Part shown: in pieces, positions 34,118-41,657 of the stretch
Layout: each line of letters begins with the position of its first letter
How positions within the stretch are numbered: the stretch's first letter is position 1
Notes under the pieces: generated by a model
What the model saw: the letters and a program-made list of their open reading frames with translations, nothing else
Database searches by the model: none
What the model was told of the DNA's origin: nothing
Source: Pseudofrankia coriaricola
Lineage (GTDB): Bacteria > Actinomycetota > Actinomycetes > Frankiales > Frankiaceae
Direction: 5' to 3'
DNA: 63,460 nt
Assembly: GCF_001854805.1 (NCBI RefSeq)
Contig: NZ_MBLO01000012.1
Span: 1 to 63,460, forward strand
Program-made: the position numbers and the translations under genes

Positions 34118-35056
34118 ATGACTCCCGCAGGCGGCGGTAGAGGCGCGACACCCGCGCCCGGGCCACCGCCCGTGGCAGCGGAGACCCTCTTCCTGCACCA
34201 CTGGCTGGCAACCCCGATGCGCCCACGCCCCAGGCTTGGGCCGTCCCGCCGCGCGCTTGTCGTCATCGGCGTGTCCGCCCTGCTCGTCGGTGGCTCCATC
34301 ACCGGCCTCGCGGTGAGCAGGAACGAGCCGGGCGGCATGACGTCGGCGGCGGACACGCCCGCTTCCACCGCACACCGCACACCGCCCGTCCTGCTGAGGC
34401 CCGGCCCGAGCGACGGCGGCGAGGATCAGAGCGCTCTCGGTCCGGTGCCACTGCCGACCGCCGCCGCGAAGGGCAGCGGCCAGTCCGACGGGCCAGCCAG
34501 CCCGCCCCCGTCTCCCGGGGCCGCCGGCGGTGGTGGGGCGCTGGCTCAGACCGCGCCGCCCCGGGGGCCGGCCAATGCCGGTGCGGCCGCGGGACAAGCC
34601 GGCCAGCTCGGCGGCGCACCGGCCGCGACGCCGGCGCCTCCGCCGAACGCGGTACCGAACCAGACCGCGTCCGCCGCACCGCCGCCGCCCGCCACCGTGA
34701 CCCTCGTCCGGTACAACAACGGCCCCGACCACGCGGCTCTGACCGGTCCCGCGCCGGCCGGCTACCAGAGTGAAGGCGTGCTCGGATCGGTCTACCAGTC
34801 CAGTGGTGTGCCGGGCACGCGCCCGCTCTACGCCTGCTGGGCCGGGAGCGACTCGTTCACCTCGGCGGCCTCGAACTGTGAGGGTCAGCAGGTGGCGGGG
34901 GTCCTCGGCTGGATCTACGGCTCGGCGCCGTCGACGCCGGCCACGAGGGCGATCATTCGGTGCAACACGGGGCGTGGCGACCACTTCGTGTCCCTGGACC
35001 GGGCCTGCGAGGGCCTGGTGGTCGAGGGCGTACAGGGCTACGTCATCGTCGGCTGA
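34118..35056 (+). CDS. Membrane-anchored surface protein with DUF5648-like C-terminus
   Basis: This 312-residue protein has a cytoplasmic N-terminus (about 45 residues), one membrane helix (residues about 46-66, ALVVIGVSALLVGGSITGLA) and a long Pro/Ala/Gly-rich extracellular linker (70-195). A compact C-terminal domain shows three similar units, each ending in GV-L/Q-G-x-V/I-Y: YQSEGVLGSVY, QQVAGVLGWIY and LVVEGVQGYVI. This is the DUF5648 pattern found on secreted hydrolases and cell-surface proteins. ATG 34118 follows GGTGGGGGA. It is probably a cell-surface binding protein; the ligand is unknown. Confidence 0.75.
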   Translation: MTPAGGGRGATPAPGPPPVAAETLFLHHWLATPMRPRPRLGPSRRALVVIGVSALLVGGSITGLAVSRNEPGGMTSAADTPASTAHRTPPVLLRPGPSDGGEDQSALGPVPLPTAAAKGSGQSDGPASPPPSPGAAGGGGALAQTAPPRGPANAGAAAGQAGQLGGAPAATPAPPPNAVPNQTASAAPPPPATVTLVRYNNGPDHAALTGPAPAGYQSEGVLGSVYQSSGVPGTRPLYACWAGSDSFTSAASNCEGQQVAGVLGWIYGSAPSTPATRAIIRCNTGRGDHFVSLDRACEGLVVEGVQGYVIVG

Positions 35057-35376
35057 TCAAACCGGCGCCAGTCGGGCTCCGATTCAGACCACCGCCTGAC
35101 GGGCTCTGGCCGCTTTCGGTCGCCACGGCCCGCGCCTGGAGGGCGACCTGCTCCAGAGGTCCTGGCATCGACGCCGTCGTGGGTCTGTGGGGCGAGGGCT
35201 GAAAGGCCCTCACCGTGGATCGCGTGTCCGCGCAGGTCAACTGATCGTTTTCAATCGTGTTCCTGTGACAGCGGCGATGGCGAGGCGGCGGGCGAGCGCG
35301 GGGTCGCTCGCGGCGACGGTTACGGATTCGGCGGCGAGCCGCCGCGACCACGCATGGGGGTCGGCGAAGGGGGAAC
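35057..35376. other. 320-bp gene-poor stretch
   Basis: It holds a short hairpin after the DUF5648-like gene (GAGGGC at 35194-35199 with GCCCTC at 35206-35211), a possible terminator. A minus-strand fragment of unrecognised coding character lies at about 35240-35370 (SDPALARRLAIAAV). Confidence 0.4.
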
Positions 35377-35499
35377 CTCGCGCCCGTCGTGCTGGGCGCC
35401 GGGACGCCCCTGTTCACCCGCGGAACGTTCCGCACGCTGGTGCAGCGGAGCGTGACCCCGACGTCGACCGCGACGCACCTGACCTACGACGTCGCCTGA
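35377..35499 (+). pseudogene. Dihydrofolate-reductase/RibD C-terminal remnant
   Basis: Forty codons read LAPVVLGAGTPLFTRGTFRT and end THLTYDVA followed by TGA. This is the characteristic end of the RibD-C/dihydrofolate reductase-like family (PVVLGxGxPLF...THLxY). The N-terminal nucleotide-binding region is absent. It is a truncated relic. Confidence 0.75.
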
Positions 35500-35746
35500 G
35501 CTGACTCCGCCACCAAAGCCAACTCCGTGGTGTTGCTTTTGTGCTGCTCACCACCAGCTGGCGGACGGGGTAAGGCTCCGCCGGGTGACGCCGACGCCCA
35601 TGTCACGGGATCGGGCGCCCGCTTTCCCGTGCCACCCGAGCAGCCTGCGTGGGCCGCTGAGCGACTCGGACGCCCGCGAGGACGCGGCGGCGTGGATACG
35701 GATGCGTCGCGTGGTCGGCTGGTGCGGGAACGGGTCAGGTGTCCGG

Positions 35747-36628
35747 TCAGGCGCTGCTGTCGGGTGCCGGATGGTGCGGGGCCGGCTGGGCCTCGGGGGC
35801 GGTCCAGCTGCTGAGGAGCTGGAGGGATTGGTGGGTGGGTGAGCCTGGTTCGGCGTTGTAGACGCACAGGGTCTGGTCGCTGTCGCCGGGGGGCTGAAGG
35901 GATTCGTAGGCGAAGTAGAGGTCCCCGACCAGGGGATGGTGGTAGTGCTTGGTGCCGTGGGTACGGCGCAGGACATGGTGATCGTTCCACCAGGTAGTGA
36001 ATTCCGGCGAGCGCAGGGTGAGATCGCCGACGAGGTCTGCGAGCTGCCGGTCCTGGGGGTACCGGCCGGCTTCGAGGCGGAGCATCGCGACGGTTTCTGC
36101 GGCGATGCGCTCCCATTCGCCGGTGCGTTCGCGGGCCTGGGGGTCCAGGAGGTAGTAGCGGGCGAGGTTGCGCTGCCGGGCTGGCAGGGCGTCGAAGTCG
36201 GTGAGGACGGCGCGGGCCAGACGGTTGGAGGCCAGGACGTCGGTGCGCCGACCGAGGACGAAGGCGGGCACGTGCTCCAGGGTCCGCAGCATGAGGTGCA
36301 GGCCCTCGCGGACGCGTTGCGGGCGGGCAGGGGCCCGTCGGGCGCTGGTGGGGCGGGCGAGGAGGTCGGCGAGATGTTCGCGTTCGGCCGCGTCGAGCTG
36401 GAGGGCCTCGCACAGCGCCTGGATGACCTCGGAGGAGGGGTTGGTGGCGCGACCCTGCTCGAGGCGGGTGTAGTACTCGGTGCTCACCCCGGCCAGGCGT
36501 GCGGCTTCCTCACGGCGCAGGCCCGGCACGCGCCGCCCACGAGGGTCGCCGGGTAGCCCGGCCTGGCCGAGGGTGATCCGGGCGCGCCGACTGCGCAAGA
36601 AGTCGGCGATCTCGCGGCTTCGGTCCAC
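35747..36628 (-). CDS. XRE-family regulator with MmyB-like ligand-binding domain
   Basis: This 293-residue regulator has an N-terminal helix-turn-helix (residues about 40-85, LRREEAARLAGVSTEYYTRL). A MmyB-type C-terminal domain (about 110-265) contains VLGRRTDVLASNRLARAVL, NLARYYLLDPQARE and TTWWNDHHVLRRTHGTKHYHHP, typical of MmyB-like regulators that often bind fatty-acid-like ligands. It is divergent from the SDR gene at 36815 (186-bp gap), and in actinobacteria such regulators commonly control the neighbouring SDR. Confidence 0.92.
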   Translation of the reverse strand: MDRSREIADFLRSRRARITLGQAGLPGDPRGRRVPGLRREEAARLAGVSTEYYTRLEQGRATNPSSEVIQALCEALQLDAAEREHLADLLARPTSARRAPARPQRVREGLHLMLRTLEHVPAFVLGRRTDVLASNRLARAVLTDFDALPARQRNLARYYLLDPQARERTGEWERIAAETVAMLRLEAGRYPQDRQLADLVGDLTLRSPEFTTWWNDHHVLRRTHGTKHYHHPLVGDLYFAYESLQPPGDSDQTLCVYNAEPGSPTHQSLQLLSSWTAPEAQPAPHHPAPDSSA

Positions 36629-36814
36629 ACACCCAGTGTGACCGGTCGTTGAGTGAGGCAGGTCCCTGTAGGTGGTCCCGGCGGTACCTGCCTTCGCAGG
36701 GCCTGCTATCGGGCTGCGGGAAGGCCGGTGCGGTGGTGCGCTGGAAGGGAGAGGGCAGCTCCTGGCCGCCGTCCCGAGTCTCCCGGTTTCGTTCGCTCCT
36801 GAAAGGTGCGCCGC

Positions 36815-37591
36815 ATGTCCACCGAAAGCTCAGCCAGGCCTCTGAACGGCCGTACCGCCGTCATCACCGGCGCCTCCAGCGGCATCGGCGAAGCCTCCGC
36901 CGAGCACCTGGCCTCCCTGGGCGCCACCGTCGCGGTCCTGGCCCGCCGCGCCGAGCGCCTGGACGACCTGGTCGCCCGGATCAGCAAGAACGGCGGCACG
37001 GCCGTCGCGATCGCCGCCGACGTGACCGACACCGCCGCGGTCCACACGGCCGCCGCCCGGGTCGACGCCGAGCTCGGTGGCGCGGACCTGCTGCTCAACA
37101 ACGCCGGTGTCATGCTCCCGGCCCCGATCGAGGAAGTGCGCACCGATCAGTGGCAGCACCAGATCGACCTCAACATCACCGGTCTGATGAACGTCATCGG
37201 CGCGTTCGTCCCCCAGCTGGTGAAGGCCGCCGACGAACGCGATGTGGCGGACCTGATCAACACCTCCTCCATCGCGGCGCAGAACATCTTCCCCAACTTC
37301 GCCGTCTACTCCGCCACCAAGGCCTACGTCACCCACCTGTCCCGGCACCTGCGGGTCGAACTCGGCCCGAAGAACGTCCGGGTCGCCGCGATCGAGCCCG
37401 GCATCGTCGGCACCGAGCTGCAGCGCCACGTGACGGATAACGGCGCCCTGGACTGGCTGGCAGGTTCCAAGGAGACCATGGAGTGGCTCACCCCCGAGGA
37501 CATCGCCCAGACCATCGGCTTCATCGCGACACTCCCGCCCCGCGTCAACCTCCAGCAGGTCACCATCATGCCCACCGCCCAGACCAGCTGA
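36815..37591 (+). CDS. Short-chain dehydrogenase/reductase (classical)
   Basis: This 258-residue NAD(P)-dependent oxidoreductase has the nucleotide motif TGASSGIGEA near residue 20, NNAGVMLPAP near 90, the catalytic Ser in NTSSIAAQN, YSATKAY (Tyr and Lys) near 170 and the closing PGIVGTEL. Arg residues after the second strand (VLARRAERL) suggest NADP(H). ATG 36815 is preceded by GAAAGGTG. The gene is divergent from the MmyB-type regulator and is probably its target. The substrate is unknown. Downstream lies only pseudogene debris. Confidence 0.93.
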   Translation: MSTESSARPLNGRTAVITGASSGIGEASAEHLASLGATVAVLARRAERLDDLVARISKNGGTAVAIAADVTDTAAVHTAAARVDAELGGADLLLNNAGVMLPAPIEEVRTDQWQHQIDLNITGLMNVIGAFVPQLVKAADERDVADLINTSSIAAQNIFPNFAVYSATKAYVTHLSRHLRVELGPKNVRVAAIEPGIVGTELQRHVTDNGALDWLAGSKETMEWLTPEDIAQTIGFIATLPPRVNLQQVTIMPTAQTS

Positions 37592-37615
37592 ACCGCACGG
37601 ATTCGATCCAGCCGC

Positions 37616-37895
37616 TCACGCCCACAGCGCCGCCAGCCGAGGCGCGATCACGGCGGGACCGATGCCCCGGATGACCAGCTCAAAGGGGGCGGCCTCCGGT
37701 CGCCGCGGGCTCGATCGGATGATCGACGCCCAGCGCGAGCGCGGCGTCGACCCGGTGGACCACCGACTCGTGCAGCAGCCGCCGGACCCACCAGCGCGCC
37801 GGCTGCGGGCCGGTGCCCGTCCACACCGGCGCATCCGGGTCGGCGGCGACGGCCTCCAGCAGCGTGATGACGGACAACAAGGTCGCCGCCAGCAT
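37616..37895 (-). pseudogene. Maleylpyruvate isomerase-like (mycothiol-dependent family) remnant
   Basis: One frame reads LLEAVAADPDAPVWTGTGPQ followed by WWVRRLLHESVVHRVDAALALG, matching the middle of mycothiol-dependent maleylpyruvate isomerase-type proteins. The frame then shifts near 37690 and ends in ELVIRGIGPAVIAPRLAALW. The N-terminal DinB-like helices are missing. The gene is truncated and frameshifted. Confidence 0.7.
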
Positions 37896-38030
37896 CCAGG
37901 CCTTCGCCCAATTTTCCCTGCCTTTCTAAGCTGCGCGGGCGCGGGCACGGGCGTGCGGGCGCGCATGACCGACGTCCGCGGTCGGCGCAAATCGTTCGGT
38001 ATCGGTCGAAATGTGTGGGATGGTCGGGGC

Positions 38031-38861
38031 ATGTCGGCGACCGCGGCGCACACGGAGTACGGAAATCGGGATCTGGCGTTGACCGGGGAGATCCTGCGGA
38101 CCGTCGTGGGCTCAGGGCTGCACGGGATCGCGATCGCGGGAACCGATGACCACGACGAGATGGGCATCTTCGTCGAGCCGGCCAGCCACGTCCTGGGCAT
38201 GGCCGGCCGGTTCGAGCACTACGTGTACCGAACCCAACCGGAAGGCGCGCGTTCCGGCCCCGGCGACACCGACCTGGTGATCTACTCCCTCCGCAAGTAC
38301 CTGCGCCTGGCGACCCAGGGCAACCCGACCGCCCTCCTGCCGCTCTATGCGCCAATGGACGCGGTCCTGGTCCTGACACCGCTGGGCGAGGAGTTGCGCG
38401 CGCTCGCGCCAGCCGTCCTCTCCCAGCGGGCGGTGCGCCGTTTCCTCGGCTACCTCGCCGGCCAACGAGCCCGCATCGGCGGCCAGGCCACGCCCGCGGG
38501 CAAGCGCCTGGCGGCGCGACACGGTGGGTGGGCACGCCCGGAACTGGTCGCCAGGTACGGCTACGACGTCAAGTTTGCCTCGCACGCGCTACGGCTCGCG
38601 TTCCAGGGCCGCGAGGTCGCCACCCACGGCCGCCTCACCCTTCCCATGCCCGACGATGAACGCGAACGCGTCCTGCGGGTCAAGCGTGGCGACGTCCGCG
38701 ATGTCACCAGGGTCCTCGACGAGATCGCCGCCGTCGAAGCCGAGATCACCACCCTGCTCGAGACCGGCCGCACCCCGCTCGCCCCATCCCCCGACCTGAC
38801 CGCGATCAGCGAATGGTCCACCGAGGCCCACCGCCGCCACTGGGGCTGGATCTCCGCCTGA
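38031..38861 (+). CDS. DNA polymerase beta superfamily nucleotidyltransferase-like protein
   Basis: This 276-residue protein has a nucleotidyltransferase core at residues 20-60: GSGLHGIAIAGTDDHDEMGI (GS motif with the Asp pair). Helical segments characteristic of the COG3541-type predicted nucleotidyltransferases follow, including LRKYLRLATQGNPTALLPLY and GYDVKFASHALRLAFQGRE. Members are predicted to transfer nucleotides to unknown acceptors, and some are phage-encoded. The ATG at 38031 is chosen for family fit; the ribosome site is poor. The gene is solitary, with broken genes on both sides. Confidence 0.85.
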   Translation: MSATAAHTEYGNRDLALTGEILRTVVGSGLHGIAIAGTDDHDEMGIFVEPASHVLGMAGRFEHYVYRTQPEGARSGPGDTDLVIYSLRKYLRLATQGNPTALLPLYAPMDAVLVLTPLGEELRALAPAVLSQRAVRRFLGYLAGQRARIGGQATPAGKRLAARHGGWARPELVARYGYDVKFASHALRLAFQGREVATHGRLTLPMPDDERERVLRVKRGDVRDVTRVLDEIAAVEAEITTLLETGRTPLAPSPDLTAISEWSTEAHRRHWGWISA

Positions 38862-38937
38862 GAATGCAGCTGGCAGCCAGGCCCGACAGCGACACCCGAA
38901 GATCACCAGAAGCCGAGTCCCACCACCGCCCCTCAAG

Positions 38938-39036
38938 CGATACACCGTCTTCAAGGGCACGCCGGAGATCCAGCACCTGGTGATCGCCCGCGCCATCTCT
39001 GAAGCACGCATTCACCGAGAACCCGCAGGTGGAAGG
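38938..39036 (+). pseudogene. Acyl-CoA dehydrogenase C-terminal remnant 2
   Basis: Codons read RYTVFKGTPEIQHLVIARAI followed by SEARI, matching the C-terminal signature of acyl-CoA dehydrogenases (YxIFEGTxEIQxLVIARAI). No other part of the gene is visible and no start exists. It resembles the relic at 29903-29971 but is not identical. Confidence 0.7.
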
Positions 39037-39337
39037 CCCGTTGGTGCCCCGGCTAGATATCGGCCAGGGCACCAACCCCCACCCCAGGCTCTTGGTCGAC
39101 CTCACGCCGGGCCGCGCCCCCATGCGGACGGCTCTCGCGGGAAGTCGGCTGCTTCGGCTCGAAGGACGCAGAAACGTCGTCGATGGCGCGCTTGCCACCG
39201 GTACTGCTGGCGACGATGGGATAGCCAACGCCCAGTCCAGTGGGCAATTATTGCCGCTACGATCACACGCGGGAGGCGAAAAAGTTATTGACAGCGTCGC
39301 CAGTACGTGCCCCAGCGTCGCGGCTGAGCTGTACGGA
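39037..39337. other. 301-bp gene-poor stretch
   Basis: No clear gene. It contains TTGACA at 39289-39294, a possible -35 element upstream of the small membrane protein gene, but no good -10 follows. A plus-strand frame is open throughout without family character. Confidence 0.35.
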
Positions 39338-39670
39338 ATGTTCGTTCCCTTCTACCTGGCCCTCGAGATCTATTACCGCGCCAACGCGCCGCAAGTGGAC
39401 GCGACCCGGTCGCACTACCGACGCATTGGCTATGGTGCGGCCATTCTGCTCGTCATGGTGGCGCTCGTTTTTATATGCGGGAAGGTAGCCGCGCTGATGG
39501 CGCGCGACAGGTCCCGACCGGCCTACCTCGCCTGGGACCTGGCCCTGACCGCCTCCGTCCTCCTCATCGCCTTCTGGGGAATCGTCGCGACGTTCCTGAA
39601 GCTCGCCGACCACCAGCTGTGGTACGGCTATGGCTTCCCCAGCCTCGACTGGCCGATGTTCCTGCCCTGA
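39338..39670 (+). CDS. Hypothetical membrane protein, two helices
   Basis: This 110-residue protein begins MFVPFYLALEIYYRANAPQ, has hydrophobic helices at about residues 36-54 (YGAAILLVMVALVFICGKV) and 70-90 (LALTASVLLIAFWGIVATFL), and ends in an aromatic-rich tail (LWYGYGFPSLDWPMF). The aromatic/hydrophobic pattern and codon bias argue for coding. The frame is open further upstream, but that part looks non-coding. No family is recognised. G+C is slightly lower than in neighbouring genes. Confidence 0.5.
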   Translation: MFVPFYLALEIYYRANAPQVDATRSHYRRIGYGAAILLVMVALVFICGKVAALMARDRSRPAYLAWDLALTASVLLIAFWGIVATFLKLADHQLWYGYGFPSLDWPMFLP

Positions 39671-39792
39671 TCCCCGCCGCGCTTCCGCGGCCAACACAGC
39701 AGCCAAGGCTCGCGCGTGAGCCCGGTGCGGTGCGTGCTCCTTCCGCGCCCGGGTCCGCCGCCGCGCCACCGGCGACGGTGGCGGGCGGGAGG

Positions 39793-40485
39793 TCAGCTGG
39801 TCAGGAGGGTGCCGGTTCGCGCGGGCGCGACGCGGCGTCCGCTGACGAACTGGAGCGTCGTTTCGGCGACGCGCCGGCCGAGGTGTTCACCCGTCCGCAG
39901 GTCCGCGTCTGGGGGTGCCAGGTCGGGTCCTTGATCGACATTGGACTGGGAAGCGGCGCCGAGCCAGAAGCCAAGACGATTCAGCTCGTCCTCCGACCCG
40001 GTCGTGGAATTGTTCGCCGGTGGCAGGGCGAGGCTGACCCAGTGCATGCCGTGCTGAGCGGCGAACAGCGCGATCTGGATCAGGGTCGACAGCTTGTCCC
40101 CGGATCGGGAACCCGAGTTGGTGAAGCCCGCCGCGATCTTGTCCTTCCAGCCCATTCCGTCGGTCATGACGGCCCGCGAACTGGCTTCCTCGAACGCCTT
40201 GAAGGCCGCGGAGACGCCGGCGACGTACGTCGGGGAGCCGAAAATGATCGCGTCGGCCTCGGCGAGGTCGCTCCAGCGTTCCTGGGCCTCCTCGACCGGG
40301 ATCAGGACTGCCGCGACGCCGTCCACGGCGGTCACACCCCTGTGCACCGCCTCGGCCAGTCGGCCCGTGTGACCATGGCCGCTGTGGTAGACGACGGCGG
40401 CCCGGGCGAGCGGCGTGGAGCTCGCCACCGCGCCCTCCGGCCGAGCCGGCCGCGTCGCCGTGTCGGCCAGAGTTGCTTCCACCAT
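39793..40485 (-). CDS. Flavodoxin-like NAD(P)H-dependent oxidoreductase
   Basis: This 230-residue protein has the FMN phosphate-binding loop YHSGHGHTGRLAEAV (near residue 33), the second FMN contact FGSPTYVAGVSAAFKAF (near 82) and FTNSGSRSGDK, as in WrbA-type or NADPH-dependent FMN reductases. It should reduce FMN, quinones or related substrates in the cytoplasm. The N-terminal 25 residues are Ala/Thr-rich and unconserved, so the start could lie further in. It follows the ECF sigma gene on the same strand but is separated by a hairpin. Confidence 0.88.
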   Translation of the reverse strand: MVEATLADTATRPARPEGAVASSTPLARAAVVYHSGHGHTGRLAEAVHRGVTAVDGVAAVLIPVEEAQERWSDLAEADAIIFGSPTYVAGVSAAFKAFEEASSRAVMTDGMGWKDKIAAGFTNSGSRSGDKLSTLIQIALFAAQHGMHWVSLALPPANNSTTGSEDELNRLGFWLGAASQSNVDQGPDLAPPDADLRTGEHLGRRVAETTLQFVSGRRVAPARTGTLLTS

Positions 40486-40609
40486 GGTTTCTCCCTCGTA
40501 CGTCTCGGTCGCCGGGCATCGGCGTTCAGCCGAGTGACCACGTGAGCTGACACCGTCCTGACGTCCGTGGCCCGAGGAAGGTGACCGAGCCGCGAACCAC
40601 GAGGTACGA

Positions 40610-40630
40610 GCCCGCGGGCAACCCGCGGGC
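40610..40630. terminator. Hairpin, 9-bp perfect stem
   Basis: GCCCGCGGG and CCCGCGGGC pair around CAA. The hairpin lies between the ECF sigma gene (stop 40663) and the flavodoxin gene (start 40485), both minus strand. It probably terminates the sigma factor transcript. Confidence 0.6.
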
Positions 40631-40662
40631 CACGGGGTGCCGGCCGGCAGTACGTGGCCGGC

Positions 40663-41571
40663 TTACGCCTCCGGATGGGCAGCCCACGGGATGGGATCGA
40701 CGACGGCGAGTTGCAGACGCGCCAGACTGGCGGGGTCGTTGACCACGGTGATCTCGCGGATCCGGCCGCCCTCGATCGTCAACGCGAGGACGAGCAGCAG
40801 CCGCCCGCCCGGCGCCACCACCGCGCCGACCGTGCCCTTGACGAGCGCGGGCCGGGCAAAGCGCGCCCGCCCGGCGTTGGTGACAGTTTCCTCCGCCACC
40901 CGACGTGCGCCGCGCATCTCGCCGGCGGCACCGGGGTGGAGCACGGCGGGATCGGCCCGCCGCACCACGTCGGGCGCGAGCACCGCGAGAAGACCGCCGA
41001 CATCACCGGCGCGGGACGCGGCGAGAAACGCCTCGACGAGGGTGCGCTGGCGGGCGACATCCACGCCCGGCGCGGGCGCGCCCCGTACCCGGGCTCGGGC
41101 GCGGCTCGCCAGCTTCTTCGCGGCCACCGGCGACCGCTCGACGATCCGTGCGATCTCCTCGAACGGCATCGCGAACAGGTCGTGGAGCACGAAGGCGACC
41201 CGCTCGGCTGGTCCGAGCCGATCGAGCACGACGAGCAGAGCGAGCCCGACGGAATCGGCCAGGACCGCCTCGGCTTCCGGATCCCGGGCATCACCCGCCC
41301 CGGCGAGCACGTCCAGGCCGGCCGTGTCGGCGAACTCCTCACGCCGGCGTTGACGGGTCCGCAGCATGTCCAGGCAGATACGGCTGACGATCGTGGTCAG
41401 CCAGGCGGTCACGTTGACGACATCGGCCGCGTCGGCCCGGCTCGCCCGCAGCCACGCCTCCTGGACCGCGTCATCCGCCTCGTCCGCCGAGCCGAGGAGG
41501 CGGAACGCGACCGCCCGCAGACGGTCGCGGGACCGGCCGAACTCGTCGACCAATGTGGGCTTCTCGCCCAT
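40663..41571 (-). CDS. ECF RNA polymerase sigma factor with SnoaL-like C-terminal domain (ECF41/SigJ type)
   Basis: This 302-residue protein has sigma region 2 at residues about 10-80 (FRLLGSADEADDAVQEAWLR) and region 4 at about 110-165 (LGPAERVAFVLHDLFAMPFE, EEIARIVERSPVAAKKLASR). A C-terminal SnoaL-like domain (180-300) ends VNDPASLARL, reminiscent of the NPDKL motif of ECF41 factors. In that group the fused domain replaces a separate anti-sigma factor and tunes activity. The usual carboxymuconolactone decarboxylase/oxidoreductase targets are not adjacent. The MFS gene lies upstream on the same strand, with an 86-bp gap. Confidence 0.9.
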   Translation of the reverse strand: MGEKPTLVDEFGRSRDRLRAVAFRLLGSADEADDAVQEAWLRASRADAADVVNVTAWLTTIVSRICLDMLRTRQRRREEFADTAGLDVLAGAGDARDPEAEAVLADSVGLALLVVLDRLGPAERVAFVLHDLFAMPFEEIARIVERSPVAAKKLASRARARVRGAPAPGVDVARQRTLVEAFLAASRAGDVGGLLAVLAPDVVRRADPAVLHPGAAGEMRGARRVAEETVTNAGRARFARPALVKGTVGAVVAPGGRLLLVLALTIEGGRIREITVVNDPASLARLQLAVVDPIPWAAHPEA

Positions 41572-41657
41572 GTGTCACCTCTCCTCGTCCTTGTTCGTCG
41601 TATCGGTGGGAAGTCCGACGACGATCCGCGAGGGAAGGAGACCGATCGGGACTCTAG

